From Thalassia testudinum (taxonomy: Eukaryota > Streptophyta > Magnoliopsida > Alismatales > Hydrocharitaceae): 64,000 nucleotides of DNA. A program made the translations under genes and the position numbers. Where the stretch lies: NCBI GenBank assembly GCA_037157565.1, contig JAZHRO010000013.1, forward strand, positions 119,550,001-119,614,000. Reading direction: 5' to 3'. Shown here piece after piece: positions 33,215 to 44,547 of the stretch; positions within the stretch are counted from its first letter, which is position 1, and every line of letters starts with the position of its first letter. Under the pieces are notes generated by a model. That model did not search any database and was not told the origin of the DNA. It saw nothing but the letters and a program-made list of their open reading frames with translations.

Positions 33215-34114
33215 GCAACGGCTATTCTAGAGGTAAACATTCCTGTTTCTTTTAAGTTCTGATAATCTCCTCTCTTTTGTGCAGCTACAGGAAGACAAGC
33301 AACCACACAACCACTCTGAAGACAGGTAAATCTTTTCTCTCATTATTAACCCCTACACTCTAAAGAGGAAGAAAAGAAAAAAAACAAGCAATATAGGGCT
33401 AACCTGTCTTCCATACTTAGTAACCATAAAAAGTTGCATGTTTTCAACTCATCACTCCTGCACACTATTAAGGGTATTTAAGGGCTAACACATTCTTGCT
33501 TGAGCCCTAATTGCCCAACGAAGAGTTAAATGGACCAAGTAGAGCCAACATAAGGTCAAACATTAGGATTTCAGTAGAGACACACCCCTTAATCAAGAAT
33601 TGAGGAAATCCAAAAGAGGTGTGCCCAAGCCATTGATTGAAAATAATTAACAAAAAAAAATCCTAAACAATTGGCTCTCTCTAAACACTTGAACCCTAAA
33701 AGAAAGGACCCAAAAAGCTCTCAAAGAAAACAAGAGGTAAAGTTGACCCCTTTGGGTTAACCAACCTTAAATTAGGTCACTCTTTGCACTTAAAAAGACT
33801 AAAGTTCAAGTGAAACCTTAAGCACCCTGATCTTAAAATTGGTAGACTTAAGAGGTCAAGATCCCCATTCTGGTCTACCTGGAACCGCAGTGACAAGAGA
33901 GGTCGGGTGGGGGAAACCCTGTAACCCGTGGGGACGCTCTACCGTGTAGGGGTCTTCGCGGGACTCTCCCTCTCTGGCTGCCCAGGTAATTCTCAGGTGG
34001 ACGATCTTTCTGATCAAGGGGTCCATCTGCCCCGCACCTCTATAGTCACCCAACACATTTTTGGCTGTCTTGATTGGGTCCAGCACCTTCTAAACTTACC
34101 TCTCCCAACTGTGC
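33215..34114 (+). other. Element F untranslated leader
   Basis: Non-coding, 900 bp. It has an acceptor-like 'ctctcttttgtgcag' ending at 33284 and a donor-like GTAAAT at 33326, bounding a 41-nt putative leader exon at the same place as in A, B and H. A second strong acceptor-like tract 'ctccctctctggctgcccag' ends near 33985. The G-rich stretch 33900-33975 is probably structured. Confidence 0.55.
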
Positions 34115-35656
34115 ATGTACGGAAGGAGGTCTCTAAGACCACCCTTAAGACCTCCATTAGAAATTCGCTCTCGTCAAGGCCAAGCCTCGACGCCCGTATT
34201 TGTGCAGCAACACCCTCACATTATTCTCTCTTCTGATTCAGAACCAAGTTCTTCTTCTTCCCCCATCATGGCTCAGCCAGTTGAGGAAGAAAATAATCTG
34301 GAACACCAGCTCCAGCGACTCAATGACCTCTTCCAAAACTTCGTACACCCACCACAGCGTCCTATGATGCGGGACCACTACAATCCTGCTGCAGTGGCCA
34401 TTGAGCCTCGAGTTAGAATCCCGATTGGAGGACCTGATTCCGAACTAAAGCCCAACATGATTCACGCTATACCTAAATTCCATGGGCTTAATTCTGAAGA
34501 TCCCTTCCAGCACATCAAACAGCTAAAGCATCTGGCCCACACTTTTGGATCAGATGCGCAAAATCGGGATATTCTTCTCATGAAGATGTTCTCCTTTTCT
34601 CTTATGGACAAGGCCGCCCATTGGTATCAAACTCAGACCCGGCCGATCAACACTTGGGAAGAACTTCAATCCGAGTTCTTGAAAAAGTTCTTTCCCGTTG
34701 GTCGGACCAACGCCTTGCGCCATCAGATTACACACTTCACTCAACAATCAGGAGAACCTCTCCATGAGGCATGGGATCGTTTTCAGGATCTCATGAGGAA
34801 GTGCCCCCATCACGGAGTTCCTAAATGGGAACAAGTCCAATCTTTTTACCAGGGACTCCGTGAGGACATCCGCCTTTTCGTCAATGCAACCTGCGGAGGA
34901 AACATCATGGGTCAACATGAAGACACCGTATGGGAGATTCTCGAAAACATGTGCGAGAACTCCATCAACAATGACTCCATGGGATTATTCGACAGGACGA
35001 ATACCCGCGCAGCGACGAATCTTAAGGGAGCACATGAGACGCAGGACCTGTCCACATCAGTCGACCTGGAATTAATGGCCAGTCGATTGGACAAGGTCTC
35101 AATCATTGAAAAGAAGGTGGATGAGCTGACTCAGCACTTGCAGCGAGCCACTTCTGCGCGTAACTCCTTTGCACAACCTACTTCCACACAGGAGACTGTG
35201 CAAAACATCCTCCACCGATCCTCCCCTGGGATGGATCCATATCCATCCCCATCTGATTCTTGGACTGGAAGATCATCCGATCCTTTCTTCACCAGCCGGG
35301 GGAACTCCATTCCTCCTTTCCCTGATTCTCAGGAGGTTCCTCAGACCTGCGAGGACCTCAACGCCATCCAGAACGACCCATTCTCCAACACTTACAACCC
35401 TGGATGGCGAAACCATCCCAATTTTCAGTGGGCGGGAAATCCCCAAACCCAAAGACCACCTTTTCAGTCCCGCCCACAGCCCTCTCATCACTACCAGCCG
35501 CCTCAGCCTCGGCCCAACCCTACTTATCCATCAGGGCCAAATCAAGATCAAATGTCCTTAATCCTTCAGACTCTGGCTGACATTCAAAAATCGAATGCGG
35601 CCATTCAAAAACAGCACAAGGACGAGCTTACTGAAGTTAAAACTCAACTGGCCTAG
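34115..35656 (+). CDS. gag: Element F gag polyprotein
   Basis: 513 codons ending in TAG. Start taken as the first ATG (34115); an ATG at 34268 opening MAQPVEEE is a good alternative because it follows a Ser-rich stretch. The retrotransposon gag (capsid) domain runs from about residue 122 (FHGLNSEDP) to 275, with 'MDKAAHWY', 'FFPVGRTN', 'WDRFQDLMRKCPHHG' and 'NATCGGN'. The C-terminal 150 residues are Pro/Gln-rich. I see no CCHC knuckle. It forms the virus-like particle that packages element RNA. Pol follows in the same frame after the stop. The frame is intact, consistent with a recent insertion. Confidence 0.88.
   Translation: MYGRRSLRPPLRPPLEIRSRQGQASTPVFVQQHPHIILSSDSEPSSSSSPIMAQPVEEENNLEHQLQRLNDLFQNFVHPPQRPMMRDHYNPAAVAIEPRVRIPIGGPDSELKPNMIHAIPKFHGLNSEDPFQHIKQLKHLAHTFGSDAQNRDILLMKMFSFSLMDKAAHWYQTQTRPINTWEELQSEFLKKFFPVGRTNALRHQITHFTQQSGEPLHEAWDRFQDLMRKCPHHGVPKWEQVQSFYQGLREDIRLFVNATCGGNIMGQHEDTVWEILENMCENSINNDSMGLFDRTNTRAATNLKGAHETQDLSTSVDLELMASRLDKVSIIEKKVDELTQHLQRATSARNSFAQPTSTQETVQNILHRSSPGMDPYPSPSDSWTGRSSDPFFTSRGNSIPPFPDSQEVPQTCEDLNAIQNDPFSNTYNPGWRNHPNFQWAGNPQTQRPPFQSRPQPSHHYQPPQPRPNPTYPSGPNQDQMSLILQTLADIQKSNAAIQKQHKDELTEVKTQLA
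35654..35656 (+). other. In-frame TAG between gag and pol of F
   Basis: The only stop between 34115 and 39164 in this frame. It lies in the Pro/Gln-rich linker. It is either a nonsense mutation or a readthrough stop; the following bases (TTGGCA) do not match the CARYYA readthrough context known from plant viruses. Confidence 0.8.
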
Positions 35657-38600
35657 TTGGCAAATTCTCGCCAGCCAGGCACACTCCCTTCCCAACCTCT
35701 TCCTAACCCAAATAACGTGCCAACCCAGAAGCGCGTTATGAATCCAAATTTAGGCCACGCTCAATGGATTTATCAGGCCCCCACTGCTCCATCTCCAGAC
35801 GAGATGGATGCCTCAACTTCTAGTGCGAGATTTCAGCAGCAGCCACCCCTCCTACCAAACCCAAACCAAAATCAGGCCGGATTAAATTCTGTAACAACAC
35901 GTAGTGGTAAAACAACTCAGGACCCGCATTATCCAAACCACTCCCAGCCTGATAACCATGACCCTAGGATAGTTAGCCAAGGTACCGCTGTTCCAGACCC
36001 ACAACCTAGACCTATCCTAGAGGAACCAACCAAGATCCCGTTTCCCGAGGCCCTGACCAAGGGAAAGAGGACCACCAAACCCGTGGCCCCTGAGGAGGAC
36101 CTGGTCAAGCTCTTTGAGCAGGTCCACATAAACATCCCCTTGATGGATGCAATCCACCACGTACCAGCTTACGCACGATTTCTAAAGAATATATGTACAC
36201 CCCAGCGTAAGCCGCGAACCAAGGGAGGGAGCCCAATTGTTCTGTCAGAGCAAGCCAGCTCTGTAATCCTTAGTAGACTCCCACCCAAGGCAAAAGATCC
36301 TGGAACTCCCCTGATCTCCTGTAAGATAGGTGGTACCCAGTTTGATAGAGCATTGTTAGACTTAGGTGCATCTATAAATCTGATACCCACATCCTTACTT
36401 GACCATCTGGAAGAATCTGAGCTGAAACCAACCGAGGTGACATTACAATTAGCAGATCGATCTATAAAGTCACCAAAAGGGATTCTCGAGGATGTTATCG
36501 TGAGAGTGCGGGACTTCTATTTTCCAGTGGACTTTATAGTCTTAGACATGGATGCACCTGAGAACCCTAGGGATACACCAATCATTCTAGGGAGACCTTT
36601 TTTGGCTACTGCTAGAGCCAACATCAGCTGTGAGGAGGGCCAAATAGAGCTTAAGTTTGGAGATCAAACACTGAAAATTGATATATTTAAGGCCCAACAA
36701 GGAATTAATTGCGGCGTCATCGAGCAAATTTGTGACATCAAGACTTTGGTTGATGAATCACACCTCCAGAATGACTTGAGTATGCCTCATCAACCACAGA
36801 AGGATCTTGACCCGCAAACAGAGGAGTCAAATCCAGATGTGAACAACCCAGTAACTCCCACCCTTGAACCTCACATCTATACTGAACCACCCGCTGCTGC
36901 TGAAAACCCCATCCTCGAACTGAAACCCCTTCCTGCTCATTTGAAATACATCTTTTTGGGTTCTAATCAGACCCTTCCTGTGATCATCAATTCCAACCTC
37001 AGTCCTGAACAGGAATCCCGTCTGATTGTTGTCCTCCAGCAACATCGCAGAGCCATCGGATGGACCCTCGATGATTTGACTGGAATAAGTCCCTCTTATT
37101 GTACTCATCATATCTATTCAGAAGAGGGCACACGACCTTCTCGTGAAATGCAGAGACGCTTAAACCCCAATCTGCAGGAGGTCGTGAAAAAGGAGATCAT
37201 CAAGTGGTTAGATGCCGGGATCATCTACCCGATCTCCGATAGTCGTTGGGTGAGCCCAATTCAGGTCGTGCCTAAGAAGGCAGGACTCACCACTATAACG
37301 ACTGAGACCGGAGAAATCATTCCTACCCGATTAGCCAACTCATGGAGAGTCTGTATAGATTACCGTCGACTCAATTCCTCCACGAAGAAGGATCATTTCC
37401 CACTACCCTTCATTGATCAAATTCTCGAAAAACTAGCAGGAAATAGGTTCTTCTGCTTTCTTGACGGGTACTCCGGTTATAACCAGGTGGCAATCCATCC
37501 TGAGGACCAAGAAAAGACCACATTCACCTGCCCCTTCGGAACATACGCTTTCCGAAGGATGCCTTTCGGTCTTTGCAATGCACCCGCTACTTTTCAGCGA
37601 TGCATGCTTGCCATATTCTCAGATATGGTAGGTGATTATCTGGAAGTCTTCATGGATGACTTTTCAGTTTTCGGAGCATCATTCGACGATTGCCTCCAAC
37701 ACTTGGTCCAGATACTCAGGCGGTGCATCGACGTGAATTTGGTTCTTTCCTGGGAAAAGAGCCATTTCATGGTGCCTGAGGGAATTGTCCTGGGACACTC
37801 AATTTCGGAGAAAGGTATCCAAGTGGATCGAGCTAAGGTTAATCTGATTTCTCACCTTCCTATGCCTAGCTCGATCAGGGACATCCGATCCTTTTTAGGG
37901 CATGTCGGTTTTTATCGACGATTTATCCCTGATTTTTCAAAAATCGCACGCCCCCTGACCACTCTTCTCTCCAAGGATGTTCCCTTCGAAATCTCCAAGG
38001 AATGCACTCAAGCATTTGAAATCCTGCGTGACCGAGTCACCCAAGCCCCGATCCTACAGTCCCCTGATTGGTCTCAACCCTTTGAGATCATGTGTGATGC
38101 ATCCGACTTCGCTGTAGGAGCGGTTTTGGGACAGAAAAATGACAAGAAACCTGTGGTCATTTACTACGCCAGCAAAACACTCGATGAGGCTCAGCGTAAC
38201 TATACAGTTACTGAGAAAGAGCTGCTAGCTGTAGTATTTGCCCTAGAGAAGTTCAGATCATACCTTCTGGGTTCCCATGTCATCATATACTCGGATCACA
38301 CGGCTGTGAGGCATCTCCTTGCAAAGAAGGACGCGAAACCTCGATTGATCCGATGGATCTTGCTGTTGCAAGAATTTGACCTCGAGATTCGCGATAAAGC
38401 GGGAAAACAAAACGTGGTAGCTGATCACTTGTCTCGTCTTCCTTCTGAAATGATAGACCCTTCCGGACCCATCACTGAGCATTTTCCCGATGAGCACCTG
38501 CTGACTATTGGTACTAGCCTTCCATGGTTTGCTAATATTGTAAATTACTTGGCATCTCTTCAGACCCCGTCCGATTGGCCGAAGGCCAAGAAAGACAAAT

Positions 38601-39166
38601 TACGCTCCGATGCCAAGTATTACATTTGGGAAGACCCGTACCTCTTCCGCATAGGTGCCGATCAGATCATCCGGAGATGTGTCCCGGAAGGGGAAGTCAA
38701 CAATATCCTCTCTTTCTGCCATGACCAGGCATGCGGTGGCCATTTTGCCGGGCATAAAACCGCATCAAAAGTCCTCCAGTGCGGCTTTTACTGGCCCACA
38801 CTGTTCAAAGACGCATACAGTCATTGCAAGGCATGCAGTCGTTGCCAGACTTTGGGCAACATGAGCCATCGCGACATGATGCCTATGCAACCGATTCTAG
38901 TATGCGAAATCTTTGATGTTTGGGGGATTGATTTTATGGGCCCCTTTCCTGTTTCGGATGGTTTCGAATACATTCTGTTGGCTGTGGACTACGTGTCCAA
39001 ATGGATCGAAGCCATACCGACCCGAACCTGTGATCACAAAATCGTTCTCAAATTCATTCATCAACACATTTTCTCAAGGTTCGGGATTCCTCGTGCAATA
39101 ATCTCTGATGGGGGGACCCATCTCACCGAATCTCTACTCCTTACCACCCCCAAAATAATGGTCTAG
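35657..39166 (+). pseudogene. pol: Element F pol: protease, RT, RNase H, integrase N-part
   Basis: 1169 codons open after the TAG; no proper ATG start (TTG follows the stop), so it would need readthrough. Domains by residue: linker 1-150; aspartic protease with D-L-G-A-S at 235; 'IILGRPFL' block about 310; RT about 500-720 with 'IDYRRLNSSTKKDHFPLPFI' and F-M-D-D at 665-668; RNase H about 805-930 (DASDFAVGAVLGQ, YSDHTAVRHLL); integrase zinc-binding region about 1015-1060; integrase core from about 1090 with WGIDFMGPF (first catalytic Asp) and ISDGG (second). After this Asp a deletion shifts the frame, giving a stop at 39164. Order PR-RT-RH-IN is that of Ty3/Gypsy. Confidence 0.85.
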
Positions 39167-39768
39167 CTGAGCTGTCGAATCGGGAGATCAAGAAAATCCT
39201 GCAGGTCACTGTTCGACCTGACAGGAAGGACTGGTCGTCCCGACTTCCGGAAGCATTGTGGGCCTATAGGACCACCCACAAGACCCAATTGGGCATGTCT
39301 CCCTTTAGATTGGTGTACGGAAAGGCATGCCACCTTCCTGTCGAACTGGAGCATAAAGCCTATTGGGCAGTACGGAACTGTAATCTGGATCTTTCTAAGG
39401 CTGGGACCCACAGAAAACTCCAAATCAGCGAGATCGATGAATTGCGCATAGACGCGTACGAGAACTCGCAAATCTACAAGGAGCGGGTTAAAGCCTTCCA
39501 CGACAAACACATCTCAAGAAAGATCTTTCATCCTGGTCAAAAGGTCCTACTCTTTGATGCCCGACTCAAACTCTTCCCAGGAAAACTGAGATCTAAGTGG
39601 GTCGGACCATATTTGGTCCGACAGGTTTTTGGAAATGGAGCAATCGAAATCAGTCCACTCAGCCACGATTCTGAACCTTTCATCGTGAATGGTCAAAGAC
39701 TCAAGCCGTTCATTGATGTAACTTCTACTGATTTGGCTGAGGCATCTTATATCCTCCTTTCCCCTTGA
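39136..39768 (+). pseudogene. pol: Element F integrase C-terminal part (shifted frame)
   Basis: In the next frame, from the TPYHPQ block to the final TGA: it has the third catalytic acidic residue (Glu in the LAELSN block), '[34 protein letters not shown]' type sequence, '[12 protein letters not shown]', '[13 protein letters not shown]' (GPF/Y module) and a short tail. Compared with A, about 15 residues between the second Asp and the Glu are missing, so the D-D-E spacing is wrong as well as the frame. Confidence 0.82.
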
Positions 39769-41297
39769 GCTTATTGCGCCCAGCCGATGGCGTAAAACTC
39801 AGCGCTTAACGGGAGGCAGCCCGTCATTCTCTGTGAAAACCTGAAACTTGTTCTGACACCTTTCAGCACTCGAAGTTCACCCTTGTAGACAGCCGACCCC
39901 AACTCAGATGTTTGCATCTGGGATTTGAAATCGTCCGCAAAAATTCAACCCGACCCATCCACTCACCCAAATTTCTGTCTTAAGGAATGAACTAAGACCC
40001 CCTAGGTTACAATGAGGACATTGCAAATCTTAGGCATGGGGGGGTAGGAAAGTGCAAAAACTTGTAAGAAAAGGTTTCAAACAAAAAATTCACATATGCC
40101 AAAAATACCATAAAAATTAAAAAATTTTTTCGAAAAAGAATAAGAGGAAAAGAGGAGAAGGAAAATTTTGTGAAGGAGAAAAGAAACAAAATGAAAAAGG
40201 AGCACAAAATTATGAGAAAAAGTGATAGTCATTAGTAAGGAACTAAGGAATTAACCTAAGTTCTAGACCTCATTCAAGAAAATAACTGAAAAGTGCACAA
40301 TAAGATTAGTAAGAATGCAAACCTTAGGCATTCTTGAATAGACTCTTAGTACCCATTAAGATCTGGACATTCCTCAAGAGGTTGAGGAAAATGAAAAGCT
40401 GAAGTATTAGGTCTAAGGCTTAGGGAGTATTCGGCCTCGTTAACTAATTTTTGGTTTACGGGACTCAGTAACCTAAGCACCCTAATCTCACACACAGCCT
40501 GGTTCAGTAAGCGTAAAAATCAGAATCACGCAGAAGCGTCGCAAAAATCTGAAAAGAACACCTAGAATAGGAGCGGCCGATCAACACAAGTTGATTTGGA
40601 CGAGTTCCCAGCGCAGAGAGGCGGGAAATCCCCTCGAAGATGCGTAACAAAATATCATCTCCTCGGTGCTTGTCTCTTAGGATATTTACATATCCTACGG
40701 GGGGCATGTAAGCACTCTGCTGGTTCAGATTCCATGGATGGCATTATCTCGAAGTGTCAATTGCCAGGGTCTGGATTCGGCCACGGAATACCATGGATGG
40801 GATTATCTCGAAATCTCAATAGCCAGGGTTCCGGGGGTTGCCATGGGCGGTGCTATCTCGAAGCATCGATCGCCAGGAACCCTTGAGGAGTGATGATGGG
40901 AGCAAGGAATCTGATACAGACCGTGTTGAAAAGCCAATCCTAGGCTAGAACTAAAAAGAAAAAGAGAGAGAAAACTCTCCAAACAGAAAAACTTTCTATC
41001 TCTCTCTTACAAAACGCACTGCGAACTGAGCCAGGGCTAAAATCATTTCAAGCACGGGTGCTTTAACCACGAAATCCAATAAACCTTAGGTTAGTTCTTG
41101 CGGGCCTTAAAAACCTTTGCTAAAAGACAGAGGCTAAGGCTAGACAGATTTGGATCTTGATTGGTACTAGAGTACCTTTTAGGCCTATGATCAGCATTCT
41201 AACCTAATCTATGAAGGCACTTATCTAAAACTATTGAAAACTTCATGGTCTAGAACAAGGGTTGAAACCTTAAGTTTTTGCTAAGGGACTAGCAAAA
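39769..41297 (+). other. Element F 3' non-coding region
   Basis: About 1.5 kb, no coding frame. It has an A/G-rich zone (40060-40230), a GCATGGGGG motif near 40035 and the conserved module 40590-40900. Within the module are three related segments 'ccatgg..gg..ttatctcgaa' at about 40733, 40789 and 40842. Confidence 0.7.
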
Positions 41298-41313
41298 GCT
41301 AGGCATGGGGGTA
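41298..41313 (+). other. Polypurine tract of element F
   Basis: GCTAGGCATGGGGGTA against the 3' LTR; preceded by the perfect CTAGC-AAAA-GCTAG palindrome (about 41289-41304). Confidence 0.85.
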
Positions 41314-44086
41314 TGATGAGAACCTCATCATGAGCCATAACTAGCTCATTTTGACCCAATACAAAGGATAAAAGCTCCTACATATCTCAAGGAAAGGCTT
41401 AACTCAGAGAATTCTGAGTTTGAGAAGAAAACCAGTCATAAGGGGTAAAAGTGCAATTTTACCAGTATAATCTGCATACAGGGTAATTCAGGGCCCAAAC
41501 ACAGGTCAAAACAGCTTAATAAGAATAAAAGTGGGATGAGATGATCTAGCAAGGGCTACAAGCACTTCCAAGGAACCAAATGATAACCTGTAACCCTAAA
41601 ACAACCCGCTTCAATTCACAAGGTTCGGGGCAAAGTAAAAATAGAATAAACCCTCTAAAATTCATAGAAAAATAATCTCTAGGGTTTAGAACCTTCAATT
41701 TGGCCTTTAGAACCCATTTTGACCTACATTGAGAACCATGCCCAATTAATAACTTAATTTGGGTTTTTGCGCAAATTGACCGGTCAAACAAGGTTTAATA
41801 TGAAAATGAAATTCACCATCAGATTCCTTAGGTTTTAATTAGTCATGTATAAAAACTTGAGCCTAAGAAGAAACCTCCTTGACCGACTTTACACTTTGGT
41901 CCTCATATATTTACTCTTTGGCCCTCAACTTTTGAACCCTCGCATTTTAGCCCCTAACTCTCCTTCGTTCTTTGCAATCAGGTCCCTCCTGCAAAACCCT
42001 GCCAGCACCATGCTCCGGCGACCTTGCGCGGAGCATGGCGCCGCGCAGGGTGAGGTGGGGGACCTAGCAAGTATACCGGGGGTGCCCTGCGTCGTCAGCC
42101 GTCGCAGGAGCACCCCCCTGGTCATTGTAGCCCCCCATACCGGCCGTGCGAACGCATGGACGGTATGGGTTCGTGTTCCGACCATTCTCCGGCGAGGGAG
42201 ACACGTCGTCTCCCTCCGCCTTCCTCCCTGTTTCATCCCTATAAATACCCCCCGCTGCTCCACCGACCAGGGCAGCCTGGATCTGACGGAGAAAACCCCC
42301 AGCTTTCTTCTCTTCTTCCTCCGGCAGACGCTCACCAGCTCCGGCGGCTTCCTCCCCCTCCACCTCTTCGCTCTGCCGCAATACCAGCAGCAGAGACTTC
42401 CTCCCCTGCTCTTCCCGCGCCACGCCGCACCCAGCTGGTGCCTCTCCGGCTCTCTGCTCGCCGCCGCCCCTCTCCCTGAGCATCGTCTTCTCCGGCGACA
42501 GTCGATACGACTGTCGCCCTGTTCCTCCCCCTTCGTCCCTGCAACTAAGTTAGACCTACTCCCCTTCTTCTCCTCTTTCTTTCCCTGCTTTCAATTTAGT
42601 CAATTAAACCCTCGACCGCTCCTGTTCACCCTCACCCTCTCCGCCTCCGACCACCCTCCGGCGAGCCGCGCCCATCACCTCAGCGACCCACACGGCTCGC
42701 CGACCACCGCAGAACATCCGCCTCCTCACCCTGATCCTCTTCCGCCCCTCCACTTCCCACCAAACACCCTCTGCAGATCCACCGAACACACCCACTTCTT
42801 CGCTCACAGTTTGACCTAGGACGACCTGTTGGCTCCATCACGCCCCCTGCAGACCCCCTGACCACCTTCGCCGTGCCACGGCGAAGGTTCCCCGCCTGTC
42901 TGATTTGGCCGAGAGGCCGTTCTTCTGTGACCAGGTCACTCGCCCGCCGTCGCCATTACTGAGCAGGCAGAGCTCCTTCACCTGCAGGTGCAGGCACGCC
43001 TTCGCCCAGGTTCGACTCCCAGGTTGCGCAGGGAGTCTCCGCGAAACGTCCCAGGCTCGCAGATGGGGCGAAAGCAGCGCGTGAAGCCACGATCGCCCAC
43101 TGCTCCCTCCGCGACGGGCGCTCAATTGGGGTGGGACATTTAGTCCCACCTCGGAACTTCTCGGAGGCGCGCGGACGCATAAAGGCAAAAAGTGCCTTAT
43201 GCTGTCTGCCTCCTGACCACGGGGTGAGGTCCCTCTCACTCGACCCGGCCTCGTCCGTGACCACGCTCCGCGGACCTGGCCCGACCCGATTAAACCGACC
43301 TGCACTCCTCGCCCACCACCGCACGCCGGTGGGCCTGGACTCGGGCCTGACCCGAACCCGATTACCCGGTAGCTCTGGGAGAGCTTTCCGAAGAGTGGTT
43401 TCAGAGAGAGAGAGACGCGGGGGGGGGAGGGTAGAGTAGGTTTTGCCTCTTGACGAAAAACTCTGAAGTGTGCAGGCCAAAGAAGAAGAAGAAGACCCGC
43501 GGAAGAAGTGCAGGCGAAGAAGAAGGAGCTGCACTGTAGCAACTGCTCAGTTAAGTCGTCGAAGCACCGGGTCAGGCGACGGAAAGTCAGCAGCCAGAGC
43601 AACACAGAAGGCAGGCTGAAGAAGAAGGAAGAGCAACGGCCAAAGCAGAAGAAGAAGGAAGGAAGACTTAGTAGCTGAAGGCAGAAGCTCTGCAGCCATA
43701 AAAAAGAAAGGTCACCACGATTGCAGAAGAAGAAGAAGAAGAGCATCACCACGATTGCAGAAGAAGAAGAGAGGTCAAGGCAGAAAACCAAAGAAGAAGA
43801 AGAGCATCACCATTGCAGAAGAAGATTATCACCGTAGCAGAAACCAAGGAAGAAGAAGAAGAAGGAGATCTGAAGAAAGAGAAAGAAAGAAGAACATCAC
43901 AACAAATTCTTTCCCTCTCTCTTTATTTTGTAAAAGAAACATGTATATCTCTAGAATACGACTTGCTCCCTGAGTTCGACCTCGGGAACTCTTTCATTTT
44001 CCGAGTAAAAAATTTATATTTGAAATGTTGGCAATAACCGGCCTTACTACAACGTTATAACAAACCCGGTAAAACCCCATGTTTCA
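41314..44086 (+). repeat. Element F 3' LTR
   Basis: Nearly identical to 30418-33193. Differences seen include A for G at the 'acctagcaag' site, loss of the GTAAGT donor (gcaactaag), and one GAA unit fewer near 43765. TATA at 42239-42247; USE/TATA-like pair at 43143-43153 and 43178-43183 with the same 24-nt gap. Confidence 0.9.
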
Positions 44087-44547
44087 CATATCATAGTATA
44101 AATATTGCATAACATTCATTGCATTGCATGTAGGATAGTTTGTATAATCCATACATTAATTCCAACATTTTATATGGCCAGGAGGCAATGCAACATCTTT
44201 ACGAGCTTCGGATTAAGAATCTGACCATACGGATGGATCAGGAGCGATGATCACAGTCCGTCAATGCAAAAATAACCCCAATCAGAGCTCTGTAGCATCC
44301 TCTATAAGGAGAAGAAGATGGACAATCCGGATGGTGCCACGTGGCGCCATCCAGACTGCCCTACACGAGACATAGCCACCCCAGCTTCGCGTAAAGAGTG
44401 ATCCCAGGCATTGGATCTCAATCCAATGGCTGAGGGGCGCTCTACATCGCCGGGCCTCAAACATCTCAAGGAAGACTTGATCTCGACCGTTGCATCTTCA
44501 TCCAATAGTTGAGAGTGCAGCTGCACCAACACTCCATGTGACCATCA

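Larger units (their letters stand above)
30413..44091 (+). mobile_element. Element F: young full-length Athila-like Gypsy retrotransposon
   Basis: 13,669 bp between perfect 5-bp duplications CATAT (30413-30417 and 44087-44091). LTRs of 2776 and 2773 bp differ by about 12 substitutions and one 3-bp indel (about 0.4%). The order is LTR, PBS, leader, gag, pol (protease, RT, RNase H, integrase), 3' non-coding region, polypurine tract, LTR. Gag and pol are in one frame but separated by a single TAG, and the integrase carries a deletion with a frameshift. It is recent but probably not autonomous. It is inserted in the 3' LTR of E. Confidence 0.9.

Noticed and set aside
41845..42819. 324-codon plus-strand ORF in the F 3' LTR (partial copy at 31159-31923)
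   Set aside because: The copy in the 5' LTR is broken by a single base change (gcgtag), composition is Pro/Ser-rich, and it spans the TATA box; not a plausible gene.
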